DNA of 64,000 nucleotides. Origin: Gambelia wislizenii. Taxonomy: Eukaryota; Chordata; Lepidosauria; Squamata; Crotaphytidae. Shown here piece by piece: positions 12,298 through 24,181 of this stretch. The stretch lies in assembly GCA_030847615.1 (NCBI GenBank), contig JAUMIR010000005.1, forward strand, positions 105,615,116 to 105,679,115, given 5' to 3'. The notes under the pieces were generated by a model. That model saw only the letters and a list, made by a program, of their open reading frames with translations, made no database searches and was not told the DNA's origin. Position 1 is the first letter of the stretch. The number at the start of each line of letters is the position of its first letter. The position numbers and the translations under genes were made by a program.

Positions 12298-13127
12298 TTA
12301 ATGTGAAAGGATTAATGGGGAGGTGCAACTTTGCTGCTACTCCTAAGAGCCTAGCTAAGTGTTGTGTGTCTGTGCAATGGTGGCGGCAGTGGCGTAAGAG
12401 GCTGGATGGTCTCAACAAAATGTATGCAGTTGTTGGTGACTGGAGGGGAAAGGGGGGCAGGGAGAAGTGAAGCAAGATTTTGATGACAGACAACAAGGGC
12501 AGAATAGAAAGAGAGGGGGTGGGGGCACAGAGAGGTGACAAGCATTTGCCAGGCCTGAGAAATTGCTCTGAGGAAGGGCTGGCATGGGTTGTTAGTGCAG
12601 CTAGGCAGGGAGCTGGCAGGACTCTTCTTTCTTGGAACTGAACAATTAAGATAAGTGAAGGTGGGGTTGTCACTTAACAATTGAAATGCAGAGAGGTGCC
12701 AATTCACCAATTCTGAATGCTTGAGATGGGAATCACACTATAGTCAATTATAAGTTTGCATTCTGTGAATAGTAGTGATCTATTAATGTTAAAAACACAT
12801 GTTATTTTCCATAAGAATCTGGGCATCTCACAAATACAACATACAGAAATTAAAAACAATACAAATAAAACATACTGTAATTTAAAACAATACCTCCCTG
12901 CAATAACAAATTAAAGGACAATCAATTGGCTAAAAGCCAGCAGTTAAAACCAGCCAATTACATTCTGTCAAATATCTGGGACTACAGAAATGTCTTCATC
13001 TGGTGCTAAAAAAATTTGGTTTTGGTCAGGATAGTCAGCTAAGCCTCACTGGGGCTAGGCCCCAAATCACTGGCATAATTTCATAAAAATCCCAACAGCT
13101 GTAACATTTAGATGTGCAAACATTTAC

Positions 13128-13287
13128 CTTTATTTGTTCTAATGACATGACCATTCCCACATTTCTGATTGTCCTGTAAACCCTAATTGCAAATTCCAGT
13201 TCCATGTGATGTAAACAAGCTGTGGCTAGCTCATTCCAACTTGACTGATCATTCAGAAGTTTGCATATATCCCATGACTCAGAAAAC
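13128..13287 (-). CDS. WDR19: WDR19 exon (start of TPR-like solenoid)
   Basis: This 160-bp exon encodes [40 protein letters not shown] and ends MSLEQIK. This is the first helical-repeat segment after the propellers. The intron before it is only 103 bp. The acceptor is CACAG and the donor GTAAAT. Confidence 0.96.
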
Positions 13288-13390
13288 CTGTGAAAAGTTA
13301 CAGATAAAATAAGAAATTAACTGTATTAAAGCACAGCTGGCTCCTGGACATTTGGAAATTTCTTGTATACTGTTTTAAAAAGGAACTCAC

Positions 13391-13595
13391 CTTTTCAGTA
13401 TTAAAGTCTGTGTAAGGATTTGTTTCAGCTCATTATACCCCATGCCTTTCAAAGGGCCAAGGAAACTATGAGTACTAAGGGTGATATTGTTGGTTTTTCC
13501 ACTTTGAGTCTGACAAGTTAATTCTCCATTATATAATAGCAATGGTTTGTGGGAATAAGGAACTCTAGTGCCTCCTGCCAAAATCACCTTCGACC
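13391..13595 (-). CDS. WDR19: WDR19 exon (second propeller to linker)
   Basis: This 205-bp exon encodes [40 protein letters not shown] and on to LTQTLILKR. The final Arg codon is split AG|G with the next exon. The acceptor is ATATAG and the donor GTGAGT. Confidence 0.96.
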
Positions 13596-14939
13596 CTATA
13601 TTACAGCAGGAGAAAAAAGTTTACATTTTGCATTCAACTACAATTAACCCACCATTTGGTTACAGAACAATAACTTTAAAAAAATTAACTAACAACATTT
13701 GTTAATTTCAGTTTGTTGCAATTGGTCATTTATTCATTCATTCAATATCCTGTCTTTCTCCTGGTACAGAATCATACCTGCCATGCCTGCTTAGTACCAA
13801 AATGACAGAAAGGAAACTTGTTAATATCTGAGATAGCAAACATGAAAAAGTAACTGAACTGAAACGCTAAGTTATTGTTCTACAACATCCCAGAAAAATA
13901 TGAGCACCATGCACAGCCAAAATGATTTACTTAATGAAACCAATGACACTGGCAGTTTAAACTTTCTTCTTGAAATTAAAGGTGATCAAATATTTTCAGC
14001 TCCTGTACTTAGCTGATATAACTGATAGAGGGATCAGGACTGCTGGCAGAATTTATCAGATTGAAACTGCCACATTAACTTGTTTCATATCTGTCTCTTC
14101 TATTCTACTATAGGTTGTATTCCAACATGCACTTACTTGAGAATAAATCACAATGAAATCAAGGAACCTTAATTTTAAACTGAATTACAAATTTAACCAT
14201 CTGCCCAAAGGTAGAATTATCCACTGACCTGCCCAAATTATTCTAATCATATCACCCATACCATAATAACCTTGACTAGAGAATAGACTACTGAATAGAA
14301 ATACCCAGAAAGTAAATAATCTTAGATACGGAGCTCAAGTGTGAGTTCAGTTACATGTTGTGGAGAAAGCAAGAAAAAGCCTATGGTATCTAGCCAGTTT
14401 GGACCTCAGATGAGATGCCAACCCTTTAAAAAATGTGTTGAATCCAAAGTCTCCTGTGCATAGAAGAGGTCCTACCATAACAGGAATTCTCTTTCCATGA
14501 ACAAAGCAAACAACTGTGGAAACAATTGATTTGTCTTGGATTTGATAACACATCACCTGCCTCTAATTGTAGCAAACCCTGAAGTGTAAGAAGATCAGGA
14601 GGAAAGTCCAAGCTCTATTACTAATACTATAAGCATTTTAGAGGGGAAGATCTCTAAACCTTTACAAGGGATCTAACATCAAATGTTCTGTTCCTGCTCA
14701 GTGTCACAGTGAATAAAATACACACTAATTCAAATATTTTAAAAATTAATACTACTGTATTATACAATAAAAGGTAAAATTCAATTTTTCCTTCTGTTTC
14801 ATCATTATTCTCAATCTCAATCTTTATATTTTCATTGTCTAAATGTAGACAAAAGCTTGTAAGAACTGGAATCTTTTGCTTAAATGGATTTATAAAGAGC
14901 CATGTATAACACTGGAATAATAATAAAATTTCACAATAC
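13596..14939. other. WDR19 intron without recognisable element
   Basis: AT-rich intron of 1,344 bp. I see no transposon coding remnant, terminal repeat or RNA gene. The short open stretches in it are not conserved-looking. Confidence 0.5.
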
Positions 14940-15087
14940 CTTGTATAGTATCCTTATGAAAGACATAAGTATATATTTTGTCATCATCATATGCAACAAA
15001 TACACCTTTGTCCATTGGCCAGTTTTCCCACAGAACTCCCTTGATGGTTGGTTGGAAATTTGGAATTTCAAAGGCAGTATCAGTCAC
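14940..15087 (-). CDS. WDR19: WDR19 exon (second propeller)
   Basis: This 148-bp exon encodes [49 protein letters not shown] and one base of a Gly codon. The acceptor is TTTTGTAG and the donor GTATTG. It is among the most conserved stretches of WDR19 and anchors the identification. Confidence 0.97.
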
Positions 15088-16079
15088 CTACAAAAGGTAA
15101 CATACAAACCTATTTTGTAAGTAAAAAAGGCAGTGGGACAGGGGACTAAACCCATTGATTAGTCCTAAGTGGAGTAATACAATTTGTTTGTTAAATTTAC
15201 ATATATGTAAGTTCCTCTGATTCAGTTGTTATACACTAGATGGGACTAACAATTAAGTTTACTCCATAATGAATACTCATGTTTGAATTATATTTAGATG
15301 TTAGACTAATTATATTTAGATGTTATATTTACAAATGAGACTCAGATATATGGAAGATATTTATGTAACTAAGTAAGCAATGTAAAATATGGGCCATCAC
15401 CTGAAGGGAATGTTAGTTATCATTTTAGAGCTTGGAGAATCATCTATGTATCTAAGGTTTACATATCTATAATTCCATATGCTAACTCTCATCATGTTCT
15501 AGAAGAAGCACAAAAGAATACACAAGCTATACCAGATTTTATATAGGTCATATAAAGTAATCTATCCTCACTTGTAAAGTTGGTGGAATAAATAGAAATG
15601 TTGGCCTTACCTGACATATGTTCATTTCCAGCAGAGATGGGACCATCCTTTGGATAGGTTGCTCCTCCCTCTTACTCCAATATGCAGGAAAGGTAGACCT
15701 TTTTGGTGTCTCCACCAGGGGAGACAATAACCAGAAAGGTCAGTCGTTATTACAGCTGAAGAAACACTCCGAGAAAGAATTTACCTTGTCTTTTCCCACC
15801 CTTTTTTTGGAACTGAAAGAGAAAATTGAACAACAGAAAGGGAAGAGAACAGACATGGGCTCTAGGGATCTGCTCCCCTAGAAACTATCTACATATATGC
15901 TTTAAGCCCCATGTTAGCACACTCCAGGGTGGGCAGGATATTCCTCCCTTGTCCTCTGGAAATGAACTATTTCAGATAAGACCAACACTTCTTTTTCCAG
16001 CAGAGAAGGGAGGAACATCCTTTGGATGGGATATACCAGAGCTCCGTAGATAAGGATGGATGGTGCTGCCATCCCTTAG

Positions 16080-17650
16080 AGTCCGCTGCTTCACCACTCA
16101 TTGCAGTATCCACCTGCCAGAGGCAGCTTCAGCTGAGTCAAAAGTGTTGAGTTTATAATGCCTTACAAATGTGGGAGGCGACTTCCACATTGCTGCCCTG
16201 CAGATTTCTACTGGGGGGCATTAGTGGCTAAAGCCGCCAATGTGGCTGAGCTCTTTGTTAAGTGAGCAACTATTTTCCCTGATGGAGGAACTTCAAGAGA
16301 CTTACAGAAGGCCATAATGCAAGCCCTGATTCATCTGCTAAGTCTGGATACTGATACTTCCTTCTCCATGGAATAAGGCTGAAAGGAGACGAATTGGAAG
16401 AACAAAAACTGTTTTTCCCCTTGAGATAAATGCAGATGGCTCTGTGAAGATCCAAATTTGACATATTTTCTTCAATTCCTTGGAAGTGTTAGGACAGAAA
16501 GGAGGATTACTTCCGGCACCCTGTGGATGGTAGAGTTTGCCTTGGGGACAAAGGTGGGATCTAGCCAAAGCACCACAGAATCCGGTCTGAAGATGAAGAA
16601 TTCCGCACACTGACAAGGTCTGAGTTCTGACACCACGTGTCTAAGGTGACAGCAATCACGAAGAGCACCTTCCATGACAGGGGCTTCAAGGAAACCTTAT
16701 GTAGGGGCTCTGAGTGTTAATGCTTTCAGAACTGTGTGTAGGTCTCAAGAGGGAAATCAGTGGACTGTAGGGGGAGCCAGAAGTGCCAGTCCCCTGAGAA
16801 ATCTACAAACCTGTAGATGAGACACAATCTTGGCTCCTTGCACATGAGGCAGCAGTGAGGTGATGGCTGTGATTTGCCTTTTGATTGTGTTGGGTCTCAG
16901 GCCCTAGTAAATGCCCTCCTGGAGGAATTCCAGTAAGGAAGAGACACAGAACTTGAGAAAGTCAATGTGCTTGCGTCTGCACCACCTGCAAAAAGCTCTA
17001 TATATGTATTCATAGATTCTGTTGATTGAGGCACATCTGTAAGCAGAATGGTGCCCACCACCTTGTCAGAGTATTAATAGTCCTTTAGCAGGCTCCACTC
17101 AATTTCCAAACAAGAAGCTGTGACCACTCCAGATCAGGATGGTAGCCCTGTCCCTGAGTGAGAAGATCTGCGTGGCCCGGGCCTGGGCACTGAGTGATTT
17201 TGGAGAACCAGGCCCTCCTCAGCACACTTTGGCAACTAGGATCACGGCGACTCTTCCTAGTTGTACTTTCATCATCCTGGGTAGAAAGGTATATAGTTGC
17301 TCCAATTTGCATCAAATAGTTTGTGGCTTCCAGTAGAAGATGATATTTTTGTAGGTTCCTGGAGTGTGGGGAAGCACTGAAGAAGTTGTGAAGTCTGTGG
17401 GAGTCAGACCCATTGGTCTGAGGTAGACGTCTCCCACACATCCCAAAAATCATGAAGTCTTCCCCCTATTGGTAGGTCAGCATCATGCCTGAAAATTTCT
17501 TGCTGCCTCTTGTTCAGCTTGTCTACACAGGTGAAAAAATTCTGCTTCAAATCACGTTTTCCTGGTCTGCAGTGCCCCCACAAACATCTCGTTAATGGCG
17601 CACACATCTTGTTAAAGCGAAGTGAGAGTGGCATTACCAGCCACATGTTT
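16080..17650 (-). pseudogene. DIRS E tyrosine recombinase and RNase H-end remnants
   Basis: Translated pieces on minus follow the recombinase order. The clearest lies at 16220-16120, reading EICRAAMWKSPPTFVRHYKL, which aligns with the catalytic-Tyr block of copy B. Frames are shifted several times and there is no intact product. Confidence 0.6.
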
Positions 17651-17655
17651 CCCCT

Positions 17656-18251
17656 TGTCGGGAAGCCAACTCAATAGCTGATAAGAAGCCTGGCTCAGCA
17701 ACAACCCAGTTGAAAGGCACAGTACCTGGTGTTGTCAGTAGCAGTCCTACAGGGTCAGAAATACACACAGAGAGAGTGCAGAACGAAGAGGCAGTCCAAG
17801 GTCACAAGGGTTCCGGCAGGTGGGTCAACGAAGGCAGTCCAAGGTCAAGATAACCAAAGTCTCAAAATAGCAAGGTTCCAGAAGGGTCACAGGCAGAGGC
17901 TTCCTCCAGGTAACACAGACTGCTTGCAACAAGGAACTCAGCATCCCACAGCTGCTTATGTTGGCCCAGCTCCCACTCTCAGCTGGGGTGATTGATGACC
18001 TTCTGTCTCTTAATCTCTGAGAACGACGAAGCCACGCCTTCTCTGCTCTCCTTTGGCTAAAGGTAGGTACCTGCTCTTCTACCTCTTGCTCTTGCTCCAC
18101 TATGTCTCCCAGGCTTGGACCCTGTGCTGGGGAAGGGCTAGGCTGCTGAGCCCTGGGCTCTTCAGGGCTAGACTCAGACTCAGCCAGCTCTTCTGCCACT
18201 GGCTCAGCCTCCTCGCCTTCTGAGTCCTCAGAGTCCTGGCTAACCATGACA
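17656..18251. mobile_element. Solo LTR with 5-bp target duplication
   Basis: This 596-bp segment starts TGTCGGGAAG and ends AACCATGACA (TG...CA with TGTC/GACA inverted tips). It is flanked by identical CCCCT (17651-17655 and 18252-18256), the signature of an LTR retrotransposon reduced to one LTR by recombination. The left flank is DIRS E and the right flank is the 3' end of a CR1, so it sits exactly on that boundary. An open minus frame at 18246-17825 (Glu/Ser-rich, then RRSQRLRDRRS) is probably incidental. The superfamily is not certain; a 5-bp duplication fits Gypsy. Confidence 0.8.
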
Positions 18252-18256
18252 CCCCT

Positions 18257-20759
18257 AGAATCACAGAGTTGAAAGAGACCACAAAGGCTATCCAGTCCAA
18301 CCCCCTGCCATGCAAAAATACACAATCAAATAATTCCCGATAGTTGGCCATCCAGACTCTGTTTAAAAACCTCCAAAGAAGAAGACTCCACTACATTACA
18401 AGGCAGTGTATTCCACTTCCTAACAGCTCTTACTGTCAAGACATTCTTCATAATGATTAGGTGGAATCTCTTTTCCTGTAGTTTGAACCCATTGCTCCAT
18501 GTCCTAATCTCTGGAGCAGCAGAAAACAAGCTGGCTCCATCGTCAGTATGACATCCCTTCAAATATTTAAACATGGCTATTATGTCATCTCTCAACCTTC
18601 TCTTCTCCAGACTAAACATGCCCAGCTCCCTAAGCTGCTCCTCATAGGGCATGGCTTCCAGACCTCCTACCACTTTGGTCACCCTCCTCTGGACACGTTT
18701 CAGCTTCTCAATATCCTTCCTGAATTGTGGTGCCCAAAACTGGACACAGTATTCCAGGTGAGGTCTGACCAAAGCAGAATAGAGTGGCACCATTACTTTC
18801 CTTGATCTAGACACTATACTCCTATTAATACAACCTAGAATCGCATCGGCTTTTTTAGCTGCTGCATCACATGTTCATGACTCATGTTCAGCTTGTGGTC
18901 CACTAGGACTCCCAGATCCCTTTCACATGTGCTGCCATCAAGCCAGGTGTCACGCATCCTATATGTGTCCATTTCATTTTTACTGCCCAAATGTAGTATC
19001 CTACATTTTTACCTGTTGAAATTCATTTTGTTAGTTTTGGCCCAGCTTTCTAATCTCTTGAGGTCATTTTGGATTCTGATCCTGTGCTCTGGGGTATTAG
19101 CTACCCCTCCTAATTTGGTGTCATCTGCAAACTTGATAAGCATACCCTCTATTCCTTCATCCAAGTCATTGATAAAGATGTTGAATAGCATTGGGCCCAG
19201 GACAGAACCCTGTGGCACCCCACTAGCCACTTCTCTCCAGGATGAAGAGGAACCACTGATGACTACCCTTTGGGTTCCGTCAGTCAACCAATTACAAATC
19301 CACCTAACAGTTGCATTGTCTAGTCCACAGGTTACTAACTTTTTTGCAAGAATATCATGGAGGACTTTGTCAAAAGCCTTACTGAAATCAAGATACACTA
19401 CATCCATAGCATTCACTTCATCTATCAAGTTTGTAACTCTATAAAAAAAAGAGAGATAAGATTAATCTGGCATGATTTGTTTTTGAGAAATCCATGTTGA
19501 CTTTTTGTGATCACGGCATTCCTTTCTGAGTGCTTATACATTGTCTGTTTAATGATCTGCTCTAGAATCTTTCCTAGTATTGATGTCAGGCTGACTGGGT
19601 GGTAATTATTTGGTTCTCCCCCACCCTTTTTAAAGATGGGGACAACATTTGCCCTCTTCCAGTTTGCTGGGACCTCTCCTGTTCTCCAGGAATTCTCAAA
19701 GATTATTGACAATGGTTCTGAGATTACTTCTGCCAGTTCTTTTAATACCCTTGGATGAAGTTCATCTGGCCCTGGAGACTTGAACTCATTTATACTGGTC
19801 AGGTATTCCTGAACTTCCTCTTTATCAAGTCTGTGCTGTATTTCCCCTACTACATCATCTGCTCCATTTTCCCTAGGTTGAGCACTGTTCCCCCCTTGGG
19901 AGAAGACTGAAGCAAAGAAGGTATTAAGTAGTTCTGCCTTTTCTTTGTGCCCTGTTAGCCTTTCACCATCTTCTCCATACAGCAGCCCTACCATTTCCAT
20001 GTTCTTTCTTTTGCTACTGTCATAACATAACAAAACAAAACAAAAACAAACAAACAAAAAACCCCACCCCTTTTTATTGTTTTTAACCTCTCTACCAAGC
20101 CTGAGCTCCATCTGTGCTTTAGCTTTTCTGACTTCCCCCCTATATGTGCTGGCTAATTGTTTGAATTCTTCTTTGGTGCTTTCCCCCTTTTTCCATTTCT
20201 TGTACATGTGCCTTTTCAGTTTTAGCTCAGTTGAGAGTTCTTTTGACATCCATCCTAGTTTCTTTAAACATCTCCCCTTTTCCCTCCTCATTGGAACTGT
20301 TTGAAGTTGTGCCTTCAATATCTCACTTTTAAGAAACTTCCATACTTCATGAATCCTTTATCTTTTAGTATTTCTGACCATGGGATCACCCCCCGTAATT
20401 CCCTAAGTTTTCTGAAATCAACTTTCTTAAGGTCTAGAATGCATGTCTGACTCTGCTTAGCTTCCCCTTTCCTCTGTATAACAAACTCCAGGAGAACATG
20501 GTCACTCTCCCCTAAGGATCCTACCACTTCCACACCATTAACCACGTCATTCCCATTGGTTAGGATCAGATCTAAACCAGCTGATCTCCTTGTTGTCTCT
20601 TCCACCTTCTGGTCAATAAAATTTGCTGCAAGGCAAGTGAGGAATTTGTTGGACCTTAAATTCTTGGCAGAGTTGGACTTCCAACAAATATCAGGATAGT
20701 TGAAATCCCTCATTACTAATACATATCTCCTTTCTGTATGTGCAGTCATCTGCTTCAGG
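18257..20759 (-). mobile_element. CR1 LINE copy 1, 3' part
   Basis: This is the 3' half of a CR1-family LINE, interrupted at 20760-20766 by copy 2. The 3' end carries the CR1-like TAGAATCACAGAGTTG...AGAGACCACAAAGG motif on plus. ORF2 remnants include an endonuclease part at 20749-20315 (DFNYPDICWKSNS, SAGLDLILTN, GESDHVLLEF) and the RT at 20318-18326 ([68 protein letters not shown]). Frames are broken at about 20320 and 19440. A (TTTG)-type stretch at 20034-20075 enlarges the reading frame between RT and endonuclease. Confidence 0.93.
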
Positions 20760-20766
20760 AAGTCAT

Positions 20767-22321
20767 AGAATCATAGAATCACAGAATTGTAGAGTTGGAA
20801 GAGACCACAAGGGCCATCCAGTCTAACCCCCTGCCACGCAGGAAATCACGATCAAAGCATCCCTGACAGATGGCCATCCAGCCGCTGTTTAAAGACCTCC
20901 AAGGAAGGAGACCCCACCACATTCTGAGGGAGTGTGTTCCACTGCCAAACAGCTCTTACTGTCAGAAAGTTCCTCCTAATGTTGAGGTGGAATCTTTGTT
21001 CCTGGAGCTTGCATCCATTGCTCTGTGTTTTAGTCTCTGGAGCAGCAGAAAACAAGCTTGCTCCATCCTTGATTGTGACACCCCTTCAAATACTTAAACA
21101 TGGCTATCATATCGCCCCTTAACTGTCTTTTTTCCAGGCTAAACATACCCCGCTCCCTAAGTCTTTCCTCATAAGGCATGGTTTCCTGACCTTTCACCAT
21201 TTTAGTCGCCCTCTGCTGGACATGCTCCAATTTGTCAATATCCTTTTTGAACTGTGGTGCCCAGAACAGGACACAGTATTCTAGGTGAGGCCTGACCAAC
21301 GCAGAATAGAGTGGCACTATTACTTCCCTTCATCTAGACACTATACTTCTATTGACACAGCCCAAAATCGCACTGGCCTTTTTAGCTGCCGCATCACACT
21401 GTTGACTCATGTTCAACTTGTGGTGTACTAGGACTCTTAGATCCCTTTCGTACGTAGTCTCATTCAGCCAGGTCTTCCCCATCCTGTATTTATGCATTTC
21501 GTTTTTCTGCCCTAAGTGCAGTACCTTACATTTCTCCGTATTGAATTTCATTTTGTTAGCTTTGGCCCAGCTCTCTAGTCTATTCAGATCATTTTTAATT
21601 TTGATCCGGTCCTCTAGGGTATTAGCTACTCCTCCTAATTTGGTGTTATCTGCAAATTTGATAAGTATGCCCCTAATTCCCTCATCCAAGTCATTGATAA
21701 AGATGTTAAATAGCACTGGGCCCAGGACAGAAGCCTGTGTCACCCCACTGGTCACATCTTTCCAAGACGAAGAGGAGCCCTGAGGAGCACCCTTTGGGTT
21801 CGGCCGGTCAACCAGTTACAAATCCATTTAACAGTTAACTTGTCTAGCCCACATTTTACAAGCTTGTTTGCAAGAATGTCATGGGGAACCTTTTCAAAGG
21901 CCTTACTGAAATCAAGGTATGCGATACCCACAGCGTTCCCTTCATCTACCAAGCTGGACATTTTATCAAAAAAAGAGATCAGATTAGTCTGGCATGACTT
22001 GTTTCTCTGAAACCCATGTTGACTTTTTGTGATTATGGCATTGCCTTCTAAATGTTCACAGACTCTCTGTTTAATGATCTGCTCTAGAATCTTCCCTGGT
22101 ACTGATGTCAGACTAACTGGATGATAATTGTTGGGATCCTCTTTTTTTCCCTTTTTGAAGATGGGGACAACGTTTGCCCTCCTCCAGTCTGCTGGGACTT
22201 CTCCTGTTCTGCAGGAGTTCTCAAAGATTATTGCCGATGGCTCTGAGATTACATTTGCCAGCTCTTTTAATACCCTTGGATGTAGTTCATCTGGTTCTGG
22301 AGATTTAAATTCATTTAGATT
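20767..22321 (-). mobile_element. CR1 LINE copy 2, nested in copy 1
   Basis: This is a 5'-truncated CR1 of 1,555 bp with the RT palm to the 3' end: [43 protein letters not shown] (Asp to Asn in the catalytic FADD) and [14 protein letters not shown] perfect 7-bp duplication AAGTCAT (20760-20766 and 22322-22328) flanks it. Removing the insert plus one repeat rejoins copy 1 in frame as QTEDLDDDFLKQMTAH. Confidence 0.93.
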
Positions 22322-22328
22322 AAGTCAT

Positions 22329-23207
22329 CATCCAAGTCCTCAGTTTGGCTTGGAGGTCTGTAGTAGACCCCCCACAACAACATTCCTGCTGTTTCTCTCC
22401 TCCTTGATTTTTAGCCAGATGCTCTCAACCTGGTTCCCAGGATTTAAGTCATGGATTTGTTCACAGGTGTACACATCCTTAACATATAATGCTATTCCAC
22501 CACCCTTCCTGTTTAGTCTATTTCTCTGAAATAGGCTATACCCCTTTATTCCTACATTCCAATCATAAGACTCATCCCACCAGGTTTCAGTGATGCCTAC
22601 TATATCATATTTGTTTTGCTGTGCTAAGAGTTCAGGTTCATCCTCTTTATTTCCCATGCTCTGTGCATTAGTATAGAAACATCTAAGACCATGGGCCATT
22701 TCCCCTATCTGCTTTTTAAAGGGTTTATTCCTCCCATTGTTGGGTTGTTGTCCCATTTGCCTTGTTCTCTGTATAACATTTGGGCTATTATCTCTAGCAC
22801 TCAATGAACTCCTGCCTTCAAGAGTACTGTCTCCCTCCCCCATACCACTCAGTTTAAAGCCCTCTTGATAAGATCTTTCAGACTCTTAGCAAAAACTTCC
22901 TGCCAACTGCTGTGAGGTGCAACCAATCCCTTGCCAGAAGTCCACCTCCCTGAAACTGCACCCCATGGTCCAGGAAGCCAAATTGTTCCCGGTGGCACCA
23001 TCTGTGTAGCCAGTTGTTCACTTCCACTATTCTTCTCTCCCTTCCTGGGCCATGCCCTTCCAACTGAAAGGACAGACAAAATGACTATCTGTGCATCCAG
23101 GTTCTTCAGCTTCCTACCCAAAGCCTCATAATCCCTTGTGATCTTCTGGAGGCTATGCCTTGCAGCATCATTGGTTACCACATGGACCAAAAGGAAGGGA
23201 TAATGGT
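22329..23207 (-). mobile_element. CR1 LINE copy 1, 5' part (ORF1 end and endonuclease start)
   Basis: On minus, 23190-22849 encodes the C-terminal part of CR1 ORF1, with VHVVTNDAARHSLQKI and, in a neighbouring frame, GPGRERRIVEVNN and GLLARDWLHLTAVGRKFLL, as in the esterase (SGNH-like) domain of CR1 ORF1. ORF2 starts near 22760: GLRCFYTNAQSMGNKEDEPE, YDIVGITETWWDESYDW and GIKGYSLFQRNR are the endonuclease motifs. The copy is 5' truncated at about 23207 and contains frameshifts. Confidence 0.9.
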
Positions 23208-23640
23208 GAGGTCACTTCAGTGGAAAAGGGTGGTCCTGCTATGATCACATGTCCTGTACTTCACATTATTTTCAGCCATATGACCATGGCCACTCCATTT
23301 TTTCTTCCCACCATGTATGTGAATATGCAAATAGGCAGAGGTGTGCTAATAATGATACACAAGTATCCGCACAAACACACGTTCAAAAAATAATAGCAAC
23401 TGCACACCAGCAAAACAGAGGAGTAGCCTGTTCTGGTAGGAATGATCAGGTGACCCCAAACCCCACCTACAGCTCCACACTGAAGCCAACTTAGAGGCGG
23501 CCACACTTACAATAAGCCAGTTTTTCCAGGAAAATGTGGTATAAAAGGTAGATTTTTAAAAATCTGATCTAAGCCCTAAGGTGCCATAAAGAACTGTATT
23601 TGATTCAAATCCTCAAGAATGTTGTATGTTCTACCAGCCC
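23208..23640. other. Unassigned sequence between CR1 and DIRS E
   Basis: About 430 bp that does not match the gag order of E or CR1. It holds no repeats with TIRs and no conserved frame. It may be diverged E sequence or another insertion. Confidence 0.4.
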
Positions 23641-24181
23641 CTGGCATGATGTGAGTACAGGATGGGTTTTTGGCCTATGTAGATAAGGCCATGGATGGGT
23701 GGTGGTGCAGCCTACTAGAGTTCTGGGAGGTCAGTTGGGCTGAAATCTGTGTTCTCCCCACTGAGGCCTGTATCCCCTGAAGTCCCTGGGCTGAAAGGAA
23801 GAATGGAACTGAGATGCTGAACATGGCTTGGGTGAGCAAAAAATGACTGTCCCTGTCTACTGTGCCTTTTACCCTCCTTCTTCTTACCAAAGACTAAAGC
23901 CTTCTTTTTATCCTTAGTCTCAACTAGGAAGGAGTTCAGAGACTCCTCCAAATGTTTAGTGCCTAGGAAGGGAACAAAGGTGAGATTCTGCTTGGACTGT
24001 GTGCCCACGTTAGTTTTTAAGCCATATTTGATGCCTGACAACTACAGATGCTGCCTGAGCCCTGGCACTTAACTGAATGCATCTAGGCTGGCAGCAAAAG
24101 CTGCCACCTTCATCAGTTTGTTCATTCCCGGCCTAAGTTTAACTTCAGTGCTAGGGATTTCCTTTAATATCTCTTTGGTTC
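23641..24181 (-). pseudogene. DIRS E gag remnant
   Basis: On minus the open stretch 24041-23715 reads LTFVPFLGTKHLEESLNSFL, VETKDKKKALVFGKKKEGKR, aligned with the LFGEEAFKTS...VETREKKQ block of element F. It is interrupted upstream by the L1 at 24182 and continues past it at 31283. Confidence 0.65.

Noticed and set aside
12281..12710. Open minus frames of 119-130 codons near a DIRS end fragment
   Set aside because: No recognisable domain, overlapping in two frames, Pro/Leu/Ser-rich; likely chance.
17825..18325. 166-codon acidic frame as a gene
   Set aside because: It runs across the solo LTR border into CR1; the Glu/Ser-rich reading lies in LTR sequence with no known domain.
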